The notes beneath the pieces were generated by a model. It saw only the letters and a list, made by a program, of their open reading frames with translations, was not told the origin of the DNA and ran no database searches. A DNA stretch of 34,423 bases, from assembly GCA_947593585.1 (NCBI GenBank), contig CANQDP010000013.1, positions 1 through 34,423 of the forward strand. Reading direction: 5' to 3'. Positions 23,429 to 32,823 of this stretch are shown in pieces (the stretch's first letter is position 1; every line of letters begins with the position of its first letter). This stretch comes from an uncultured Clostridia bacterium (GTDB lineage Bacteria; Bacillota; Clostridia; Christensenellales; UBA1242). A program made the translations under genes and the position numbers.

Positions 23429-23857
23429 ATGGAATTTAAAGATGTTTTAAAAGATTTAATGACTGAGAAAAATATAAAGATTGCTGATTTAGTTGAAAAA
23501 TTAAATATTAATAATTTAGCTATAGTTTATGGTTGGCTAAAAGGTGAATATAAACCCAGACTTGATAAATTAAATGAATTGGCAAATTTGTTTAGTTGCT
23601 CGTTAGATTTTCTTTTGGGAAGGACTGAAAATTATGAGATTGTAAAGCCAAAAGATATTAATCCTCTATGTGTAAATTTAACAAATATTTTAAAAGAAAA
23701 AAATATAACGAGATATAAATTAAAAAAAGATAAAATCATATCAAATGGCCTCGATTATTCAATTTTTAATTGTAAATACACTCCCAATGTGGAGACTCTT
23801 ATTAAACTTGCCGATTATTTAGACGTTAGCATAGATTATTTGGTGGGCAGATTATAA
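23429..23857 (+). CDS. XRE-family regulator with two HTH domains, 142 aa
   Basis: Two XRE-type helix-turn-helix domains follow one another. Domain 1 covers about 1-67 (KIADLVEKLNINNLAIVYGWLKGEYKPRLDKLNELANLFSCSLDFLLGR). Domain 2 covers about 76-142 (LTNILKEKNITRYKLKKD through TLIKLADYLDVSIDYLVGR). Both end in the same LD-LLGR / IDYLVGR motif, suggesting internal duplication. There is no ligand domain. It very likely binds the three 17-bp repeats upstream and represses itself and the divergent small gene. Its AT content is higher than the neighbouring housekeeping genes, a possible sign of acquisition. The start lacks a Shine-Dalgarno. Confidence 0.85.
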   Translation: MEFKDVLKDLMTEKNIKIADLVEKLNINNLAIVYGWLKGEYKPRLDKLNELANLFSCSLDFLLGRTENYEIVKPKDINPLCVNLTNILKEKNITRYKLKKDKIISNGLDYSIFNCKYTPNVETLIKLADYLDVSIDYLVGRL

Positions 23858-23880
23858 AAAAAATAGGCTTAAAGCCTATT
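23854..23880 (-). terminator. Terminator of the YmxH-like gene (bidirectional)
   Basis: AATAGGC (23862-23868), a five-base loop and GCCTATT (23874-23880) form a hairpin with eight Ts following on the minus strand. It also follows the XRE stop on the plus strand, where the T tail is weaker. Confidence 0.75.
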
Positions 23881-23881
23881 A

Positions 23882-24205
23882 TTAATAAGGGACTTGTTTA
23901 TTTTCGAGCGCAATCACATTTGGCTGTTTGCGTTTTGGAGGGGGCGGTGGTGGTGGATTTTCGTTCACATAAAGTTCCACCAAAATAACATCAACCCCAA
24001 TTTTGCACACGCAATTAAAGGGAATGAAAAGGTCTTTATTTCCCTTAAACATCCCCCAAAAGCCACAGTTTGGCTGAGGGACAATAAAGCCAAGCGCATT
24101 TGCCGTTACAACATCAAAAATAATGTCTGTGATATGTCCCAGACATTTGCCGTCCACTGTGTTGATGACTTGCTTCCGCCTTAGCTCTAGGAACGACGCT
24201 TCCAT
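23882..24205 (-). CDS. YlmC/YmxH-family PRC-barrel protein, 107 aa
   Basis: The first about 80 residues form a PRC-barrel domain like the Firmicute YlmC/YmxH proteins associated with sporulation: ELRRKQVINTVDGKCLGHITDIIFDV, then an LFIPFNCVCKIGVDVILVEL strand pair. The C-terminus is unusual: seven consecutive prolines (encoded by mixed CCN codons), then KRKQPNVIALENKQVPY, extending the protein beyond the family's usual about 85 residues. A TTGACA (24242-24237) and CATATT (24218-24213) form a promoter whose -10 ends 7 nt before ATG 24205, and there is no Shine-Dalgarno. Confidence 0.75.
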   Translation of the reverse strand: MEASFLELRRKQVINTVDGKCLGHITDIIFDVVTANALGFIVPQPNCGFWGMFKGNKDLFIPFNCVCKIGVDVILVELYVNENPPPPPPPKRKQPNVIALENKQVPY

Positions 24206-24212
24206 ATTGTAA

Positions 24213-24242
24213 AATATGAAATAATTTGTAAAAAGTTGTCAA
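24213..24242 (-). promoter_or_regulatory. Promoter of the YmxH-like gene
   Basis: On the minus strand TTGACA (24242-24237), an 18-bp spacer and CATATT (24218-24213). The -10 ends 7 nt before the ATG, again predicting a leaderless transcript. The -35 overlaps the end of the M16 gene. Confidence 0.55.
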
Positions 24243-25504
24243 ACTTTATAAATTTCGTTAGTCTGCTGTGAACTTTGAGTTATTTGCAAATTTTGGCGTT
24301 TTAAAATCTTTTTTAAAAACGCATTAAATTCAGGCAAGGTGATTCGGCTTAGCATTTTTAAATAGTTGTCATTTTGCTTTGCGTTGAAATTTTGCAAATC
24401 TTCTTTTTGGGCAGAAATCACTTCTTGCCACATGAGCTCATCCGAATTTTTTTTGAGATTATATTTATAGTCTAATATCATATTGCGAACATGCTTTGGC
24501 AAAACCACGCCAGGCAATTTCTTTTTGGACATTTCCAAATTGAATTTTGCAAGTTTAAATTCTTGCTGTGTTAGCCCAACATCTGCCAACCTATCAAACC
24601 ATTTGGTCAACTTCTCTTCAACAATTTTTGAATTTTCTTCTTTGTGCATTGCCGAAACGGAATAAACAAGTTGGTTGCCCGATTGCAGCACACCAGATTT
24701 TGTGCGATAAGCGAGTTGGGATTTATGCCTTAGTGGTTTCTTTATGCCTATTCTAAAATTATTATTGAAATAAGTGAGAAGGTTAAGCATTAATTCTTGC
24801 TTTTTCGTAAGTTTTAAAGGCAAGACAAACTCTAAATTTGTTGTTTTTGAAGAATGCTTCACGATTTCTCCTGAAGTGCTCTTGAGTTCGCTATTTTTTG
24901 TGCTAAAATCCACTTTCATAGACTTGTTGCTTCTTTTTGCATGAGGGAGGCTATTGGAAAAATTGTCTATCAACCTCTTAAGTTTTTTCTCGTCCAAATT
25001 TGAAACAATGCCAATCTCTAGATTTTGAGCAATGAAATTTTTTGCCATATAATCTTTAACCATTTTGATTGTTATTGATTTTAAAGATGAAATAAGCAAG
25101 TTTAAATCTTGCCTATTAAAAGCATCTGCCGTGTTTAATTCTTCTTCTATTATTATTTTTTCTTTTTCGAGTTTATCTTGCGTTAAATCAACATAGTTTA
25201 TCATTTTGGCAATGGTGGAAAACCTTTCTTTTAATTGTGCAAGCGTTAGCACCGAAAAAGAAAACTCAAGGCGGTCAAACCTCGTGCGCGCATCTGCATT
25301 GTGAATGCCCATATATTTGTTTGCTGTGCGTTTATTATTGATGACAAAGTTGCCCATAATCAAATGTTCGCACAAGTGAGCAAGTTGAGGGCAGGACTGA
25401 CTTGCCCACCCGCCAACAAAACTGACATTGACATATGTGGCATTATTTATTCTATTGCCTGTCAAAAACAAATCTACATTATTTTTTAACCTTATTTTCT
25501 GCAT
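24239..25504 (-). CDS. M16-family zinc metallopeptidase, 421 aa
   Basis: The inverted zinc motif HLCEH (His43, Glu46, His47) and a downstream acidic cluster (Glu120-122 in KIIIEEELN, about 75 residues later) define an M16 peptidase (pitrilysin/processing-peptidase type). A second inactive-type M16 domain follows (about 215-415). The substrate is unknown; such proteins degrade or process peptides. No signal peptide is seen. The ATG lies 1 nt after the topoisomerase A-subunit stop, so translation is coupled, an unexpected operon partner. Confidence 0.85.
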   Translation of the reverse strand: MQKIRLKNNVDLFLTGNRINNATYVNVSFVGGWASQSCPQLAHLCEHLIMGNFVINNKRTANKYMGIHNADARTRFDRLEFSFSVLTLAQLKERFSTIAKMINYVDLTQDKLEKEKIIIEEELNTADAFNRQDLNLLISSLKSITIKMVKDYMAKNFIAQNLEIGIVSNLDEKKLKRLIDNFSNSLPHAKRSNKSMKVDFSTKNSELKSTSGEIVKHSSKTTNLEFVLPLKLTKKQELMLNLLTYFNNNFRIGIKKPLRHKSQLAYRTKSGVLQSGNQLVYSVSAMHKEENSKIVEEKLTKWFDRLADVGLTQQEFKLAKFNLEMSKKKLPGVVLPKHVRNMILDYKYNLKKNSDELMWQEVISAQKEDLQNFNAKQNDNYLKMLSRITLPEFNAFLKKILKRQNLQITQSSQQTNEIYKV

Positions 25505-25505
25505 A

Positions 25506-27926
25506 TTAGTTTAGGTATAACCCCACTTCTTTAAGGGCAATCTTAGACTTTTTGATGAGCGGTTTGCAAGCACTGGTGCGAGATTGAATTGGAATGTCGT
25601 TTGTGTCCACAGTTTGAATTTCGCCATTTTTATCGCACAGCACCACTTCGCCCGTAACTATTGGTGAAATAATTGCAAAGATTTTTTCTTTGCCCACGAT
25701 TAGTTTTAAGCCCTTTCTATTTCTTGCGCCGACAGGAATTTCATTCAAACTAAATTTCTTAGCGCACGCATCAGGCGTTACAACCAACACTCTATCAAGT
25801 GTGCTAACCTGACTTGCGAAAATCACTTTGGCTTTTTCGTTTAGGCTCATGCCGATAACACCGCCGCTATTGCGCTTGGTTAGTGGCACAGAAGCATATT
25901 CCACATTAACAGCCATGCCATCATCCGCCACCATTAAAATTGACGGCGTGTTGTCATTCACCTGAACGGACACGAGGCGGTCAAAATCTTTCAATTTAAG
26001 CGCAAGACTGCCCGACTTTAAACCATCATATTCGCTCGTTTCTATGCGCTTAATATAGCCATCTTGCGTGAGCATAATTAATTCTTTTGCTTCTTTCAAT
26101 TCGTTTTCGTCAAATAGAGCCACAATCTTTTCTTTGGTTTCCGCATGAGCAATTTGGCTAAATGCCGTGCCCTTTGTGTTGAACTTGGCATTTGGAATTT
26201 CGCGAACTGCCACGCGGAAGAAATTGCCAAAATTTGTGAACGCACAAACCGAACTATTCATGCTTGTGTGCACGATTGTTTTATGCAGGGCATTGATGTT
26301 GTCGTATTTATAATTCGCGCTTGCGTTTTGAATTTGCTTAATATCTAATGTTTTTAACCTCATGCCATCGTTTGTGAGCGCAACGGCACACTCTGTGTCG
26401 AGCAATTTTTCGATTGGAGTGATGTCGTATGTTTCAAATGATTTAACGATTTTGGTTTTTCTTGGTGTGGCATATTTGGTTTTTATTTCAAGCAGCTCTT
26501 TCTTTATAACTTCATATTGCTTATCTTTGCTGTTCAAAATTGCTGTCAATTCTTTGATTAATTTTTTTAGTTCGGCAAGTTCTTGCTGCAATTTCTCTGT
26601 TTCTAGGCTGGTCAATCTGCTTAGGCGCATATCTAGGATTGCCTGAGTTTGGATGTCCGTTAGATTAAAACGCTGCATTAATTTGATTTTTGCATCTTGA
26701 GTGGATTTGGAAGTTTTGATTATCTTCACCACTTCATCAATATTTTTAATTGCGATGCACAAGCCTTCCACAATGTGAGCGCGTGCCCTAGCCTTTTCCA
26801 AATCAAATTTGGTGCGGCGGACAATCACATCTAACTGAAACTTAATGTAATAATTAATATAGTCTAGCAAACCTAACTGCTTAGGGCTGCCATCTGCAAT
26901 TGCAACCACATTATAGTTGAAATTGAGTTGCATATCTGTGTGTTTCAACAAAAGCGCGATGATATTATCCACATCAGCGTCTTTTTTCACTTGAATTACG
27001 GCGCGCATGCCGGTTTTATCACTTTCGTCTTGAATTGCGGAAATATCGGCAAGTTCGTCTTTCAATTTGTCTTTAAGGTCGCTAATCGACTTTAAAAATT
27101 CTGCCTTGTTCACCTGATACGGCAGTTCTGTGATGACGATGTTGGTCTTGCCATTTTTGTCATCTTCCGTGTGGAAAACTGCACGCATCATGACCTTGCC
27201 ACGACCGGTTGTGTAGGCGTCAACCATATCATTTGACGCACAAACCATGCCACCCGTTGGGAAATCTGGACCTTTGACAATTTTTAACATATCATGAAGG
27301 GTGATATTTGGATTTTCAATAAAAGCAACGCAACCATCAATCATTTCGCCCAAGTTGTGAGTTGGAATGTTTGTTGCCAAGCCAACCGCTATGCCAGACG
27401 CTCCATTAACAAATAAGTTTGGAAAGCGGCCGGTCATATAATCAGGCTCTTTTAATGTGTCATCAAAGTTGAAACTAAAAGAAACTGTGTCCTTATCCAA
27501 ATCTCTCATCAGTTCAAGTGCAAGCGGGGTTAGACGAACTTCTGTGTATCGCATTGCGGCTGGTGGGTCGCCATCAATCGAGCCGAAATTGCCGTGCCCT
27601 TCCACCAAGCGCTCGCCCATAACGAAATCTTGCGCCATTCTCACCATTGCACCATAAACCGAACTATCGCCGTGCGGATGAAATTTGCCGAGAGTGTCGC
27701 CCACAATACGCGCAGATTTTTTAAAAGGTTTATCTGGCGTGATGCCCAATTCAAACATATCAAATAAAATGCGGCGTTGAACAGGCTTTAAGCCGTCTTC
27801 CACACGCGGAAGCGCTCTATCCATGATGACATATTCGCTATATGGCAACATGGAAATGGACATGATTTCTTCAACTGTTTTTTCATACATATTGCCTGTG
27901 GTTTGCTCTATTTTTTTCTCTCTCAT
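25506..27926 (-). CDS. gyrA/parC: Type IIA topoisomerase A subunit (GyrA/ParC family), 806 aa
   Basis: The breakage-reunion subunit forms the DNA gate. The catalytic tyrosine is Tyr127 in AAMRYTEVR. The winged-helix/QRDR segment is [19 protein letters not shown] (residues 81-99). A six-bladed C-terminal beta-pinwheel follows from about residue 490, but the GyrA-box is not canonical (no QRRGGKG; the nearest is ARNRKGLK in a late blade), which favours topoisomerase IV over gyrase. The residue equivalent to E. coli GyrA Asp87 is Gly92. The start overlaps the B-subunit stop (TAATG) after GAGG. I cannot exclude that this is the only gyrase. Confidence 0.9.
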   Translation of the reverse strand: MREKKIEQTTGNMYEKTVEEIMSISMLPYSEYVIMDRALPRVEDGLKPVQRRILFDMFELGITPDKPFKKSARIVGDTLGKFHPHGDSSVYGAMVRMAQDFVMGERLVEGHGNFGSIDGDPPAAMRYTEVRLTPLALELMRDLDKDTVSFSFNFDDTLKEPDYMTGRFPNLFVNGASGIAVGLATNIPTHNLGEMIDGCVAFIENPNITLHDMLKIVKGPDFPTGGMVCASNDMVDAYTTGRGKVMMRAVFHTEDDKNGKTNIVITELPYQVNKAEFLKSISDLKDKLKDELADISAIQDESDKTGMRAVIQVKKDADVDNIIALLLKHTDMQLNFNYNVVAIADGSPKQLGLLDYINYYIKFQLDVIVRRTKFDLEKARARAHIVEGLCIAIKNIDEVVKIIKTSKSTQDAKIKLMQRFNLTDIQTQAILDMRLSRLTSLETEKLQQELAELKKLIKELTAILNSKDKQYEVIKKELLEIKTKYATPRKTKIVKSFETYDITPIEKLLDTECAVALTNDGMRLKTLDIKQIQNASANYKYDNINALHKTIVHTSMNSSVCAFTNFGNFFRVAVREIPNAKFNTKGTAFSQIAHAETKEKIVALFDENELKEAKELIMLTQDGYIKRIETSEYDGLKSGSLALKLKDFDRLVSVQVNDNTPSILMVADDGMAVNVEYASVPLTKRNSGGVIGMSLNEKAKVIFASQVSTLDRVLVVTPDACAKKFSLNEIPVGARNRKGLKLIVGKEKIFAIISPIVTGEVVLCDKNGEIQTVDTNDIPIQSRTSACKPLIKKSKIALKEVGLYLN

Positions 27927-29872
27927 TATTTATCCTCGCTTTCTGGTTTTTCAAAAGTGTCTAATTTATTGAAATTGGCAAATTTATTGATATAGTCCTT
28001 TCTTGGACCCACTTCATCACCCATCCACATCGTGATCTCTTTATCTGCTAGCACAGCGTCTTCAAGAGTTACCCTAATCATGCTTCGTTTTGATGGGTCC
28101 ATAGTGGTTGTCCAAAGTTGCTCAGCACTCATCTCTCCAAGCCCTTTATATCGCTGAATGGTGTAGTTTTTCAAATTCTTAGTGTAGTCTGCGAGTTCTT
28201 CATCCGAATAACAATATTTTTGTTTGCCCGCTGTTTCCACCATATAAAGTGGCGGCATTCCCACATAAATATTGCCATTGGTGATGAGCGGACGCATATA
28301 GCGGAAAAAGAAAGTTAGCAATATGCAACGGATGTGCATACCGTCCTGGTCCGCATCACTTAAAATGATGATTTTGTTGTATTTTAAATTTTCAAGTTTA
28401 AAGTCTTCACCTATGCCCGTGCCTATTGCACCTATGATTGTGCGAATTTCTTCGTTGGCAAGCACTTGGTCAATGCGCTTCTTCTCGCTATTGAGCGGTT
28501 TGCCTCTAAGTGGCAAAATGGCTTGATAGTATCTATCTCTGCCCTGCTTTGCCGTGCCGCCTGCGCTATCTCCCTCAACAATAAACACCTCATTAATGTC
28601 CGCATTGCGGCTTGTGCAGTTTGCAAGTTTTCCAATGAGCATGCTGCCTTCAATCGAGTTTTTGGCACGAGTTAAATCTTTGGCACGTTTTGCAGCAGCA
28701 CGCACTCTCGCTGCACCCTTTGCCTTTTCTATGATAATGTTGCCAATGTTTTCGTTTTTCTTGCTTTCAAAAAATTCTGTGAGCCCCTGAGTGCACACAC
28801 TCTCCACTCTCGATTTGGCTTCTGTGTTGCCCAATTTGGTTTTGGTCTGCCCCTCAAACTGAACATTTTTCATTTTGATGGATATAACCGCCACCAAACC
28901 TTCTCTAAAATCATCGCCTATAAAGGTGATGTCCTTATCCTTACTGGATTGGTGCTTCTTTGCAAAATCGTTTAGCACTTTTGTGAGAGCAGATTTAAAG
29001 CCAACTTCGTGTGTGCCGCCCTCTGGTGTTGGAATGTTATTCACATAACTGAAAATGCTTTCAGTGTATGTGTCCACATACTGCAAGGCTACTGACACAT
29101 AAGTGTCTTCAATTTCATTTTCAAAGAAAATTGGTGGGATGAAGAGCGGCTTTTTATCCATGGTTAAGCTTGTTACATAATCTCTAATGCCGCCTTCATA
29201 GCATAAAGTTTCTTGCTTGTTTATGCGCTCGTCTATCAATTCAATATGAACGCCCTTATTTAAAAACGCAGTTTCTTTTAATCTCTCCAAAACGGTGTTG
29301 TAATCAAACTTTGTGTCCTTAAACACTCTATCATCTGGCAAAAAGCGGACATAAGTGCCTTTAAGAGTGGTGTTGCCAACCTCGTGAAGTTTATCCACAA
29401 CCACGCCGCTATGAATTTTCCCGCCACGCTCAATGCTTTCAAAACGCGCAAAATATTTTTTGCCATCTTTATAAACTGTTACTTCCAAATATCTTGAAAG
29501 TGCATTCGTTACACTCGCACCAACGCCATGCAAACCGCCAGAATATTTATAGTTGGTGTCCCCAAATTTGCCACCTGCGTGCAACTGAGTGAAAACCACT
29601 TCAACGCCGCTAACCTTCAACTTTGGGTGAGGGCTGACAGGAATGCCTCTGCCGTTATCTAAAACCGATGCCGTGCCATCTTTATGAAGCGTTACCACAA
29701 CTTTGTTGCCATAGCCATTTGCAACTTCGTCAATGGCGTTGTCAATAATCTCCCACAACAAATGATGCAAACCTTTAACGCCCGTTGTGCCTATGTACAT
29801 GCCCGGACGCATGCGCACTGCATCAAGACCTTCCAAAACTATCAAATCCTTACTATCATAACTACTAGCCAT
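27926..29872 (-). CDS. gyrB/parE: Type IIA topoisomerase B subunit (GyrB/ParE family), 648 aa
   Basis: The ATPase subunit has the GHKL fold ([35 protein letters not shown]), a transducer domain with the QTKTKLGN switch-lysine motif, and the TOPRIM domain ([26 protein letters not shown]). Its length of 648 matches Gram-positive GyrB/ParE without insertions. It lies directly upstream of the A subunit, overlapping by one base. ATG 29872 is chosen because AAGGGG lies 5 nt before it; a GTG two codons earlier is less well placed. It is not next to dnaA/recF, where gyrase usually sits in Firmicutes, so topoisomerase IV is somewhat more likely. Confidence 0.9.
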   Translation of the reverse strand: MASSYDSKDLIVLEGLDAVRMRPGMYIGTTGVKGLHHLLWEIIDNAIDEVANGYGNKVVVTLHKDGTASVLDNGRGIPVSPHPKLKVSGVEVVFTQLHAGGKFGDTNYKYSGGLHGVGASVTNALSRYLEVTVYKDGKKYFARFESIERGGKIHSGVVVDKLHEVGNTTLKGTYVRFLPDDRVFKDTKFDYNTVLERLKETAFLNKGVHIELIDERINKQETLCYEGGIRDYVTSLTMDKKPLFIPPIFFENEIEDTYVSVALQYVDTYTESIFSYVNNIPTPEGGTHEVGFKSALTKVLNDFAKKHQSSKDKDITFIGDDFREGLVAVISIKMKNVQFEGQTKTKLGNTEAKSRVESVCTQGLTEFFESKKNENIGNIIIEKAKGAARVRAAAKRAKDLTRAKNSIEGSMLIGKLANCTSRNADINEVFIVEGDSAGGTAKQGRDRYYQAILPLRGKPLNSEKKRIDQVLANEEIRTIIGAIGTGIGEDFKLENLKYNKIIILSDADQDGMHIRCILLTFFFRYMRPLITNGNIYVGMPPLYMVETAGKQKYCYSDEELADYTKNLKNYTIQRYKGLGEMSAEQLWTTTMDPSKRSMIRVTLEDAVLADKEITMWMGDEVGPRKDYINKFANFNKLDTFEKPESEDK

Positions 29873-29913
29873 AAACACCCCTTTTCCTTAAAGTTTTATA
29901 ATTTACCGCGCTA

Positions 29914-29942
29914 ATTATACCAAAAATTTTTAAATAAAGCAA
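29914..29942 (-). promoter_or_regulatory. Topoisomerase operon promoter
   Basis: On the minus strand TTGCTT (29942-29937), a 17-bp spacer and TATAAT (29919-29914) preceded by TGG (extended -10). It drives the B subunit, A subunit and M16 genes. Confidence 0.75.
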
Positions 29943-30048
29943 TTAATTTTGCCTGCACGCCAAATTTGCAATTTTTAAAAAAATTTTTAAATTATGCCTT
30001 AATTTTAACAAAAAATTGAGTTTTTTATATGTTTTTTGCCTTCTAAAA

Positions 30049-30072
30049 TAAAAAACAGCCGATTTGGCTGTT
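30049..30072 (-). terminator. Intrinsic terminator of ddl
   Basis: AACAGCC (30054-30060), a five-base loop and GGCTGTT (30066-30072) form a hairpin followed by Ts on the minus strand. It overlaps the ddl stop codon. Confidence 0.85.
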
Positions 30073-31141
30073 AGATTTTTTTGTTTAGCACATCGGTTTT
30101 GAAATAGGCAAATTTTTGAGGTTTGGTGGCATTAGCAATTAGTTTTTCAATCAAGGATATGTAGTCTATTCCCAAATCTTCATAGAGATAAAACGCCATG
30201 CTACCCGGGATTGTGTTGATTTCATTGAAATATAATTTGGCGTTGGCTTTATCGTAAATGTAATCTATGCGAGCCACTCCATTCATGTTTAACGCTGTGT
30301 AAATTTTTTGAGTGTAATCACAAATTTGCTTTTTTAGTTTGATAGATATTTTGGCGGGAATAATTCGGTCTTGCCCCTTTGATTTTGGTGCGGTGTATTT
30401 TTCATCAAAAGTTAAAAAGGCAGATTTTGAAATTGGATTTTCAATCGCACTTAAAACCAATTTGCCGTTATCAATAAAACACGCTTGATTATACTCTGCC
30501 AAATCCGTTATCCGCTCTTCGACAAGCGCGCTGTCGTTGAGAGCAAAAATGGCGTCAATTTGCTGAGTGAAATCGTCTTTGCCGCACGCCTTAACCCCAA
30601 TGCTTGAGCCAAGTGCGTTGGGTTTCACAATTAAATCATCTGCAAATTCTGATTTGATTTTCTCAATCTGTTTTGCCCTGTTTTGCAAAGTTACAAGTTC
30701 GCCCTTGATTGTTGGCACGAGGTTGCCAACAATGGTTTTCGTTAAATTCTTATCCATGGCTATATGTGAGGCGAGCGCAGGCGCACTTGTGCATGGTATT
30801 TTATTTATATTAAAAAATCCAGACAAATCTCCATCCTCACCCACTCCGCCATGACAGCAATTTATGGCACAAGCAATGTGGCAATACTTTTTTAAAAACA
30901 AATTTTTTAGATATATTGCTCCGTTTGAAATTATTATTGGTTTTAGTTTGATTGTTTCTTTATCTTGGAAAAAGGCAATATCATCAACGCTTGATGCCAA
31001 ATAAAAATTATTGTTTAGGTCAAGATAAATTTTTTCAACTTTATATTTGCTCTCTAAATTTTTTGCTAGTTGCATGCCCGTTATAATTGAAATGTCATGC
31101 TCTGTGCTAGCCCCACCAAAAATCACACATAATCTTTTCAT
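30071..31141 (-). CDS. ddl: D-alanine--D-alanine ligase
   Basis: The enzyme joins two D-alanines using ATP for peptidoglycan precursor synthesis. The ATP-grasp fold is complete over 356 residues: FGGASTEHDIS at the N-terminus, HGGVGEDGDLSGFF (about 96-109), KPNALGSSIGV (about 173-183), an omega-loop DEKYTAP, and the metal-binding NEINTIPGSM near residue 312. The substrate-specificity region (AEYNQACF) is not obviously of the D-lactate (Van) type, although I cannot exclude it. No Shine-Dalgarno precedes ATG 31141. A terminator separates it from the upstream 31206 gene. A MurF-like ligase, its pathway neighbour, lies 1.7 kb away on the other strand. Confidence 0.93.
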   Translation of the reverse strand: MKRLCVIFGGASTEHDISIITGMQLAKNLESKYKVEKIYLDLNNNFYLASSVDDIAFFQDKETIKLKPIIISNGAIYLKNLFLKKYCHIACAINCCHGGVGEDGDLSGFFNINKIPCTSAPALASHIAMDKNLTKTIVGNLVPTIKGELVTLQNRAKQIEKIKSEFADDLIVKPNALGSSIGVKACGKDDFTQQIDAIFALNDSALVEERITDLAEYNQACFIDNGKLVLSAIENPISKSAFLTFDEKYTAPKSKGQDRIIPAKISIKLKKQICDYTQKIYTALNMNGVARIDYIYDKANAKLYFNEINTIPGSMAFYLYEDLGIDYISLIEKLIANATKPQKFAYFKTDVLNKKI

Positions 31142-31181
31142 AACTTTATTTATGAACTAATTTTTGATTTAGTGCGAGCAT

Positions 31182-31203
31182 AAAAAAATCCGCACGAGCG
31201 GAC
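31182..31203 (-). terminator. Intrinsic terminator of the 31206-31952 gene
   Basis: TCCGC (31189-31193), a four-base loop and GCGGA (31198-31202), followed on the minus strand by seven Ts, just after the stop codon. Confidence 0.8.
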
Positions 31204-31205
31204 TT

Positions 31206-31952
31206 TTATAATGTTTCTCCGTCTGTGTAATACGAATTAAAATCTTTTTCTTCTTTGTGGGTTTTATTTTTTAGTTTATATTTGCGCACTTCGCTGATTG
31301 ATTTTGCCATCTTTGAAAAGAATGCAGATGAACCAAATTCTCCTCTTTTGAGCTCAATCGTTGCTTTATATTGTTGTTTTAGGCTCTCGATTATTTTTTC
31401 AATTTGGGCTTCTTCAGTTTTCGATTGCATCATTTGCCATGTTTTAAAACGGAGAAAATGCTCCACACATTTTGACAAAAATTCTTGTTTTTTGCTGCCA
31501 CGCTCAAAATATTCCTTTGATAAGCTATTAACATAATCAATGCCTTGCGCCAGCAAGCCTTTATAGATTTCTGAAGCTTCAATTTCTTCTTTTTCGCGAG
31601 TGTTCTTTTTGCTTTCAAATTCTGCAATTGTTTGGGATAAGATTTTAAATTTTGGATTGTCAAAAATCGCTTTGTTGATATAGTTTTGATAATCATAATC
31701 CGCTGGCGTTTTATCCTCAATTTTCAGCACACGAAACATTAGATCGTATATCACATCTCTTGCCTTTGGCCCAATCTGCCTAAAATAAATAAGGCGCTGC
31801 AAATTATCAAACAAATCGCCAAAAGTGTTGACGTGGCGCGAATCAAAAGAAGAAGCAATCCTCACGCCTATCATAGGCATGGACAACTCTTCTGTTGCAA
31901 TAGTTTGAATTGGAGTTTCTCTCAACTTAACATATTCATCAATGCTTATCAT
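31206..31952 (-). CDS. Hypothetical protein with RNA-polymerase alpha-CTD-like segment, 248 aa
   Basis: I recognise no whole-length family. Residues about 26-75 (MIGVRIASSFDSRHVNTFGDLFDNL...IGPKARDVIYDLMFRVL) resemble the helix-hairpin-helix alpha-CTD pattern seen in RpoA ('hinged start, NTxGDL, hydrophobic, IGxKARDxI'), which binds DNA or RNA polymerase partners. The rest is helical, acidic then basic (KNTREKEEIEASEIYKG, KYKLKNKTHKEEKD). AGAGGT precedes ATG 31952 and a near-consensus promoter drives it alone. A nucleic-acid-binding or transcription-linked role is possible but unproven. Confidence 0.65.
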   Translation of the reverse strand: MISIDEYVKLRETPIQTIATEELSMPMIGVRIASSFDSRHVNTFGDLFDNLQRLIYFRQIGPKARDVIYDLMFRVLKIEDKTPADYDYQNYINKAIFDNPKFKILSQTIAEFESKKNTREKEEIEASEIYKGLLAQGIDYVNSLSKEYFERGSKKQEFLSKCVEHFLRFKTWQMMQSKTEEAQIEKIIESLKQQYKATIELKRGEFGSSAFFSKMAKSISEVRKYKLKNKTHKEEKDFNSYYTDGETL

Positions 31953-31968
31953 AACAACCTCTTTATTT

Positions 31969-31997
31969 ATTATCTAATATTTTCAAGAATTTGTCAA
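31969..31997 (-). promoter_or_regulatory. Promoter of the 31206-31952 gene
   Basis: On the minus strand TTGACA (31997-31992), a 17-bp spacer and GATAAT (31974-31969). It is divergent from the hydrolase-MurF unit. Confidence 0.75.
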
Positions 31998-32100
31998 TAG
32001 GGAGGTTTGAAATTTTGCCATTTTATTGCAAAAATCAACAAAATTTTTTAAAATTTTCAAAAATTTGCTTAAAATTTAAAAGTTTTACATATATTTTATT

Positions 32101-32823
32101 ATGAATTTTATGTTTTTAGGCGATGTGATTGATTATGATTTTTTATGCCAAAACTCCGAAACAAAAGATTTAGAAGTGAACGCAATTATTTTTTTGCATG
32201 GTTGGGGAGGGAATAAAAACTCTTTTGCTTCAACTATAAATTTATTGAAAAACAAATTTAACATACTCACAATTTCAATGCCAACAATTCAGCCCACAAC
32301 AGTGGCTTGGACATTGTGGGATTATGCAAATTTAATTTGTTCATTATGCGAGGCGCATAATCTAAAAAATGTTTATATCGTATGCCACAGTTTTGGATTT
32401 AGAGTGGCGTGCTTATTAAAACAAAAAATTGATGTTAAAAAAATTGTGGTTACGGGCGGCGCTGGGCTAAAAAAGTTTTCCATTTTAAGAAGAATTAAAA
32501 CAGACAACAGTAAAATTTTGCTAAAGCAAGCAAAATTTAATTATTTATATGACAAAATTGCAAGCGCAGATTATAAATCTCTATCGAGAACGAATAAGAA
32601 AACTTTTAAAGCGGTGGTAAGCATTGCATTTAATAAGAGTTGCAAATTTGAATGCCCTATGCTTTTGTTTTGGGGGAAACACGATAAAGAAACTGCGCTA
32701 TGGATGGCAAAAAAAATAAAGCATGAAAATCACGCCCAACTTATTATAACGAAATCTAATCATTTTGCATATCTAGATAAAAATGCACTATTTAATAATG
32801 AAGTGGTGAAATTTTTATGTTAG
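32101..32823 (+). CDS. Alpha/beta-hydrolase, 240 aa
   Basis: The fold is a small alpha/beta hydrolase. The oxyanion motif HGWGG (33-37), nucleophile Ser97 in CHSFG, Asp195 in GKHDKE and His221 in SNHFAYL give a complete Ser-Asp-His triad. The substrate is unknown. It overlaps the MurF-like gene by 7 nt (ATG inside its last codons), so the two act together, perhaps in wall precursor or lipid-linked amide chemistry. No Shine-Dalgarno is visible; TATATT at 32090-32095 ends 5 nt before the ATG. Confidence 0.8.
   Translation: MNFMFLGDVIDYDFLCQNSETKDLEVNAIIFLHGWGGNKNSFASTINLLKNKFNILTISMPTIQPTTVAWTLWDYANLICSLCEAHNLKNVYIVCHSFGFRVACLLKQKIDVKKIVVTGGAGLKKFSILRRIKTDNSKILLKQAKFNYLYDKIASADYKSLSRTNKKTFKAVVSIAFNKSCKFECPMLLFWGKHDKETALWMAKKIKHENHAQLIITKSNHFAYLDKNALFNNEVVKFLC

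Noticed and set aside
23939..23960. G-rich GGGGGCGGTGGTGG stretch as a third slippery tract
   Set aside because: It encodes the polyproline tail with mixed codons and lies inside a gene; it is not a homopolymer and not in a promoter.
28432..28668. ORFs overlapping the topoisomerase B gene in other frames
   Set aside because: They have no RBS and mirror conserved coding sequence.
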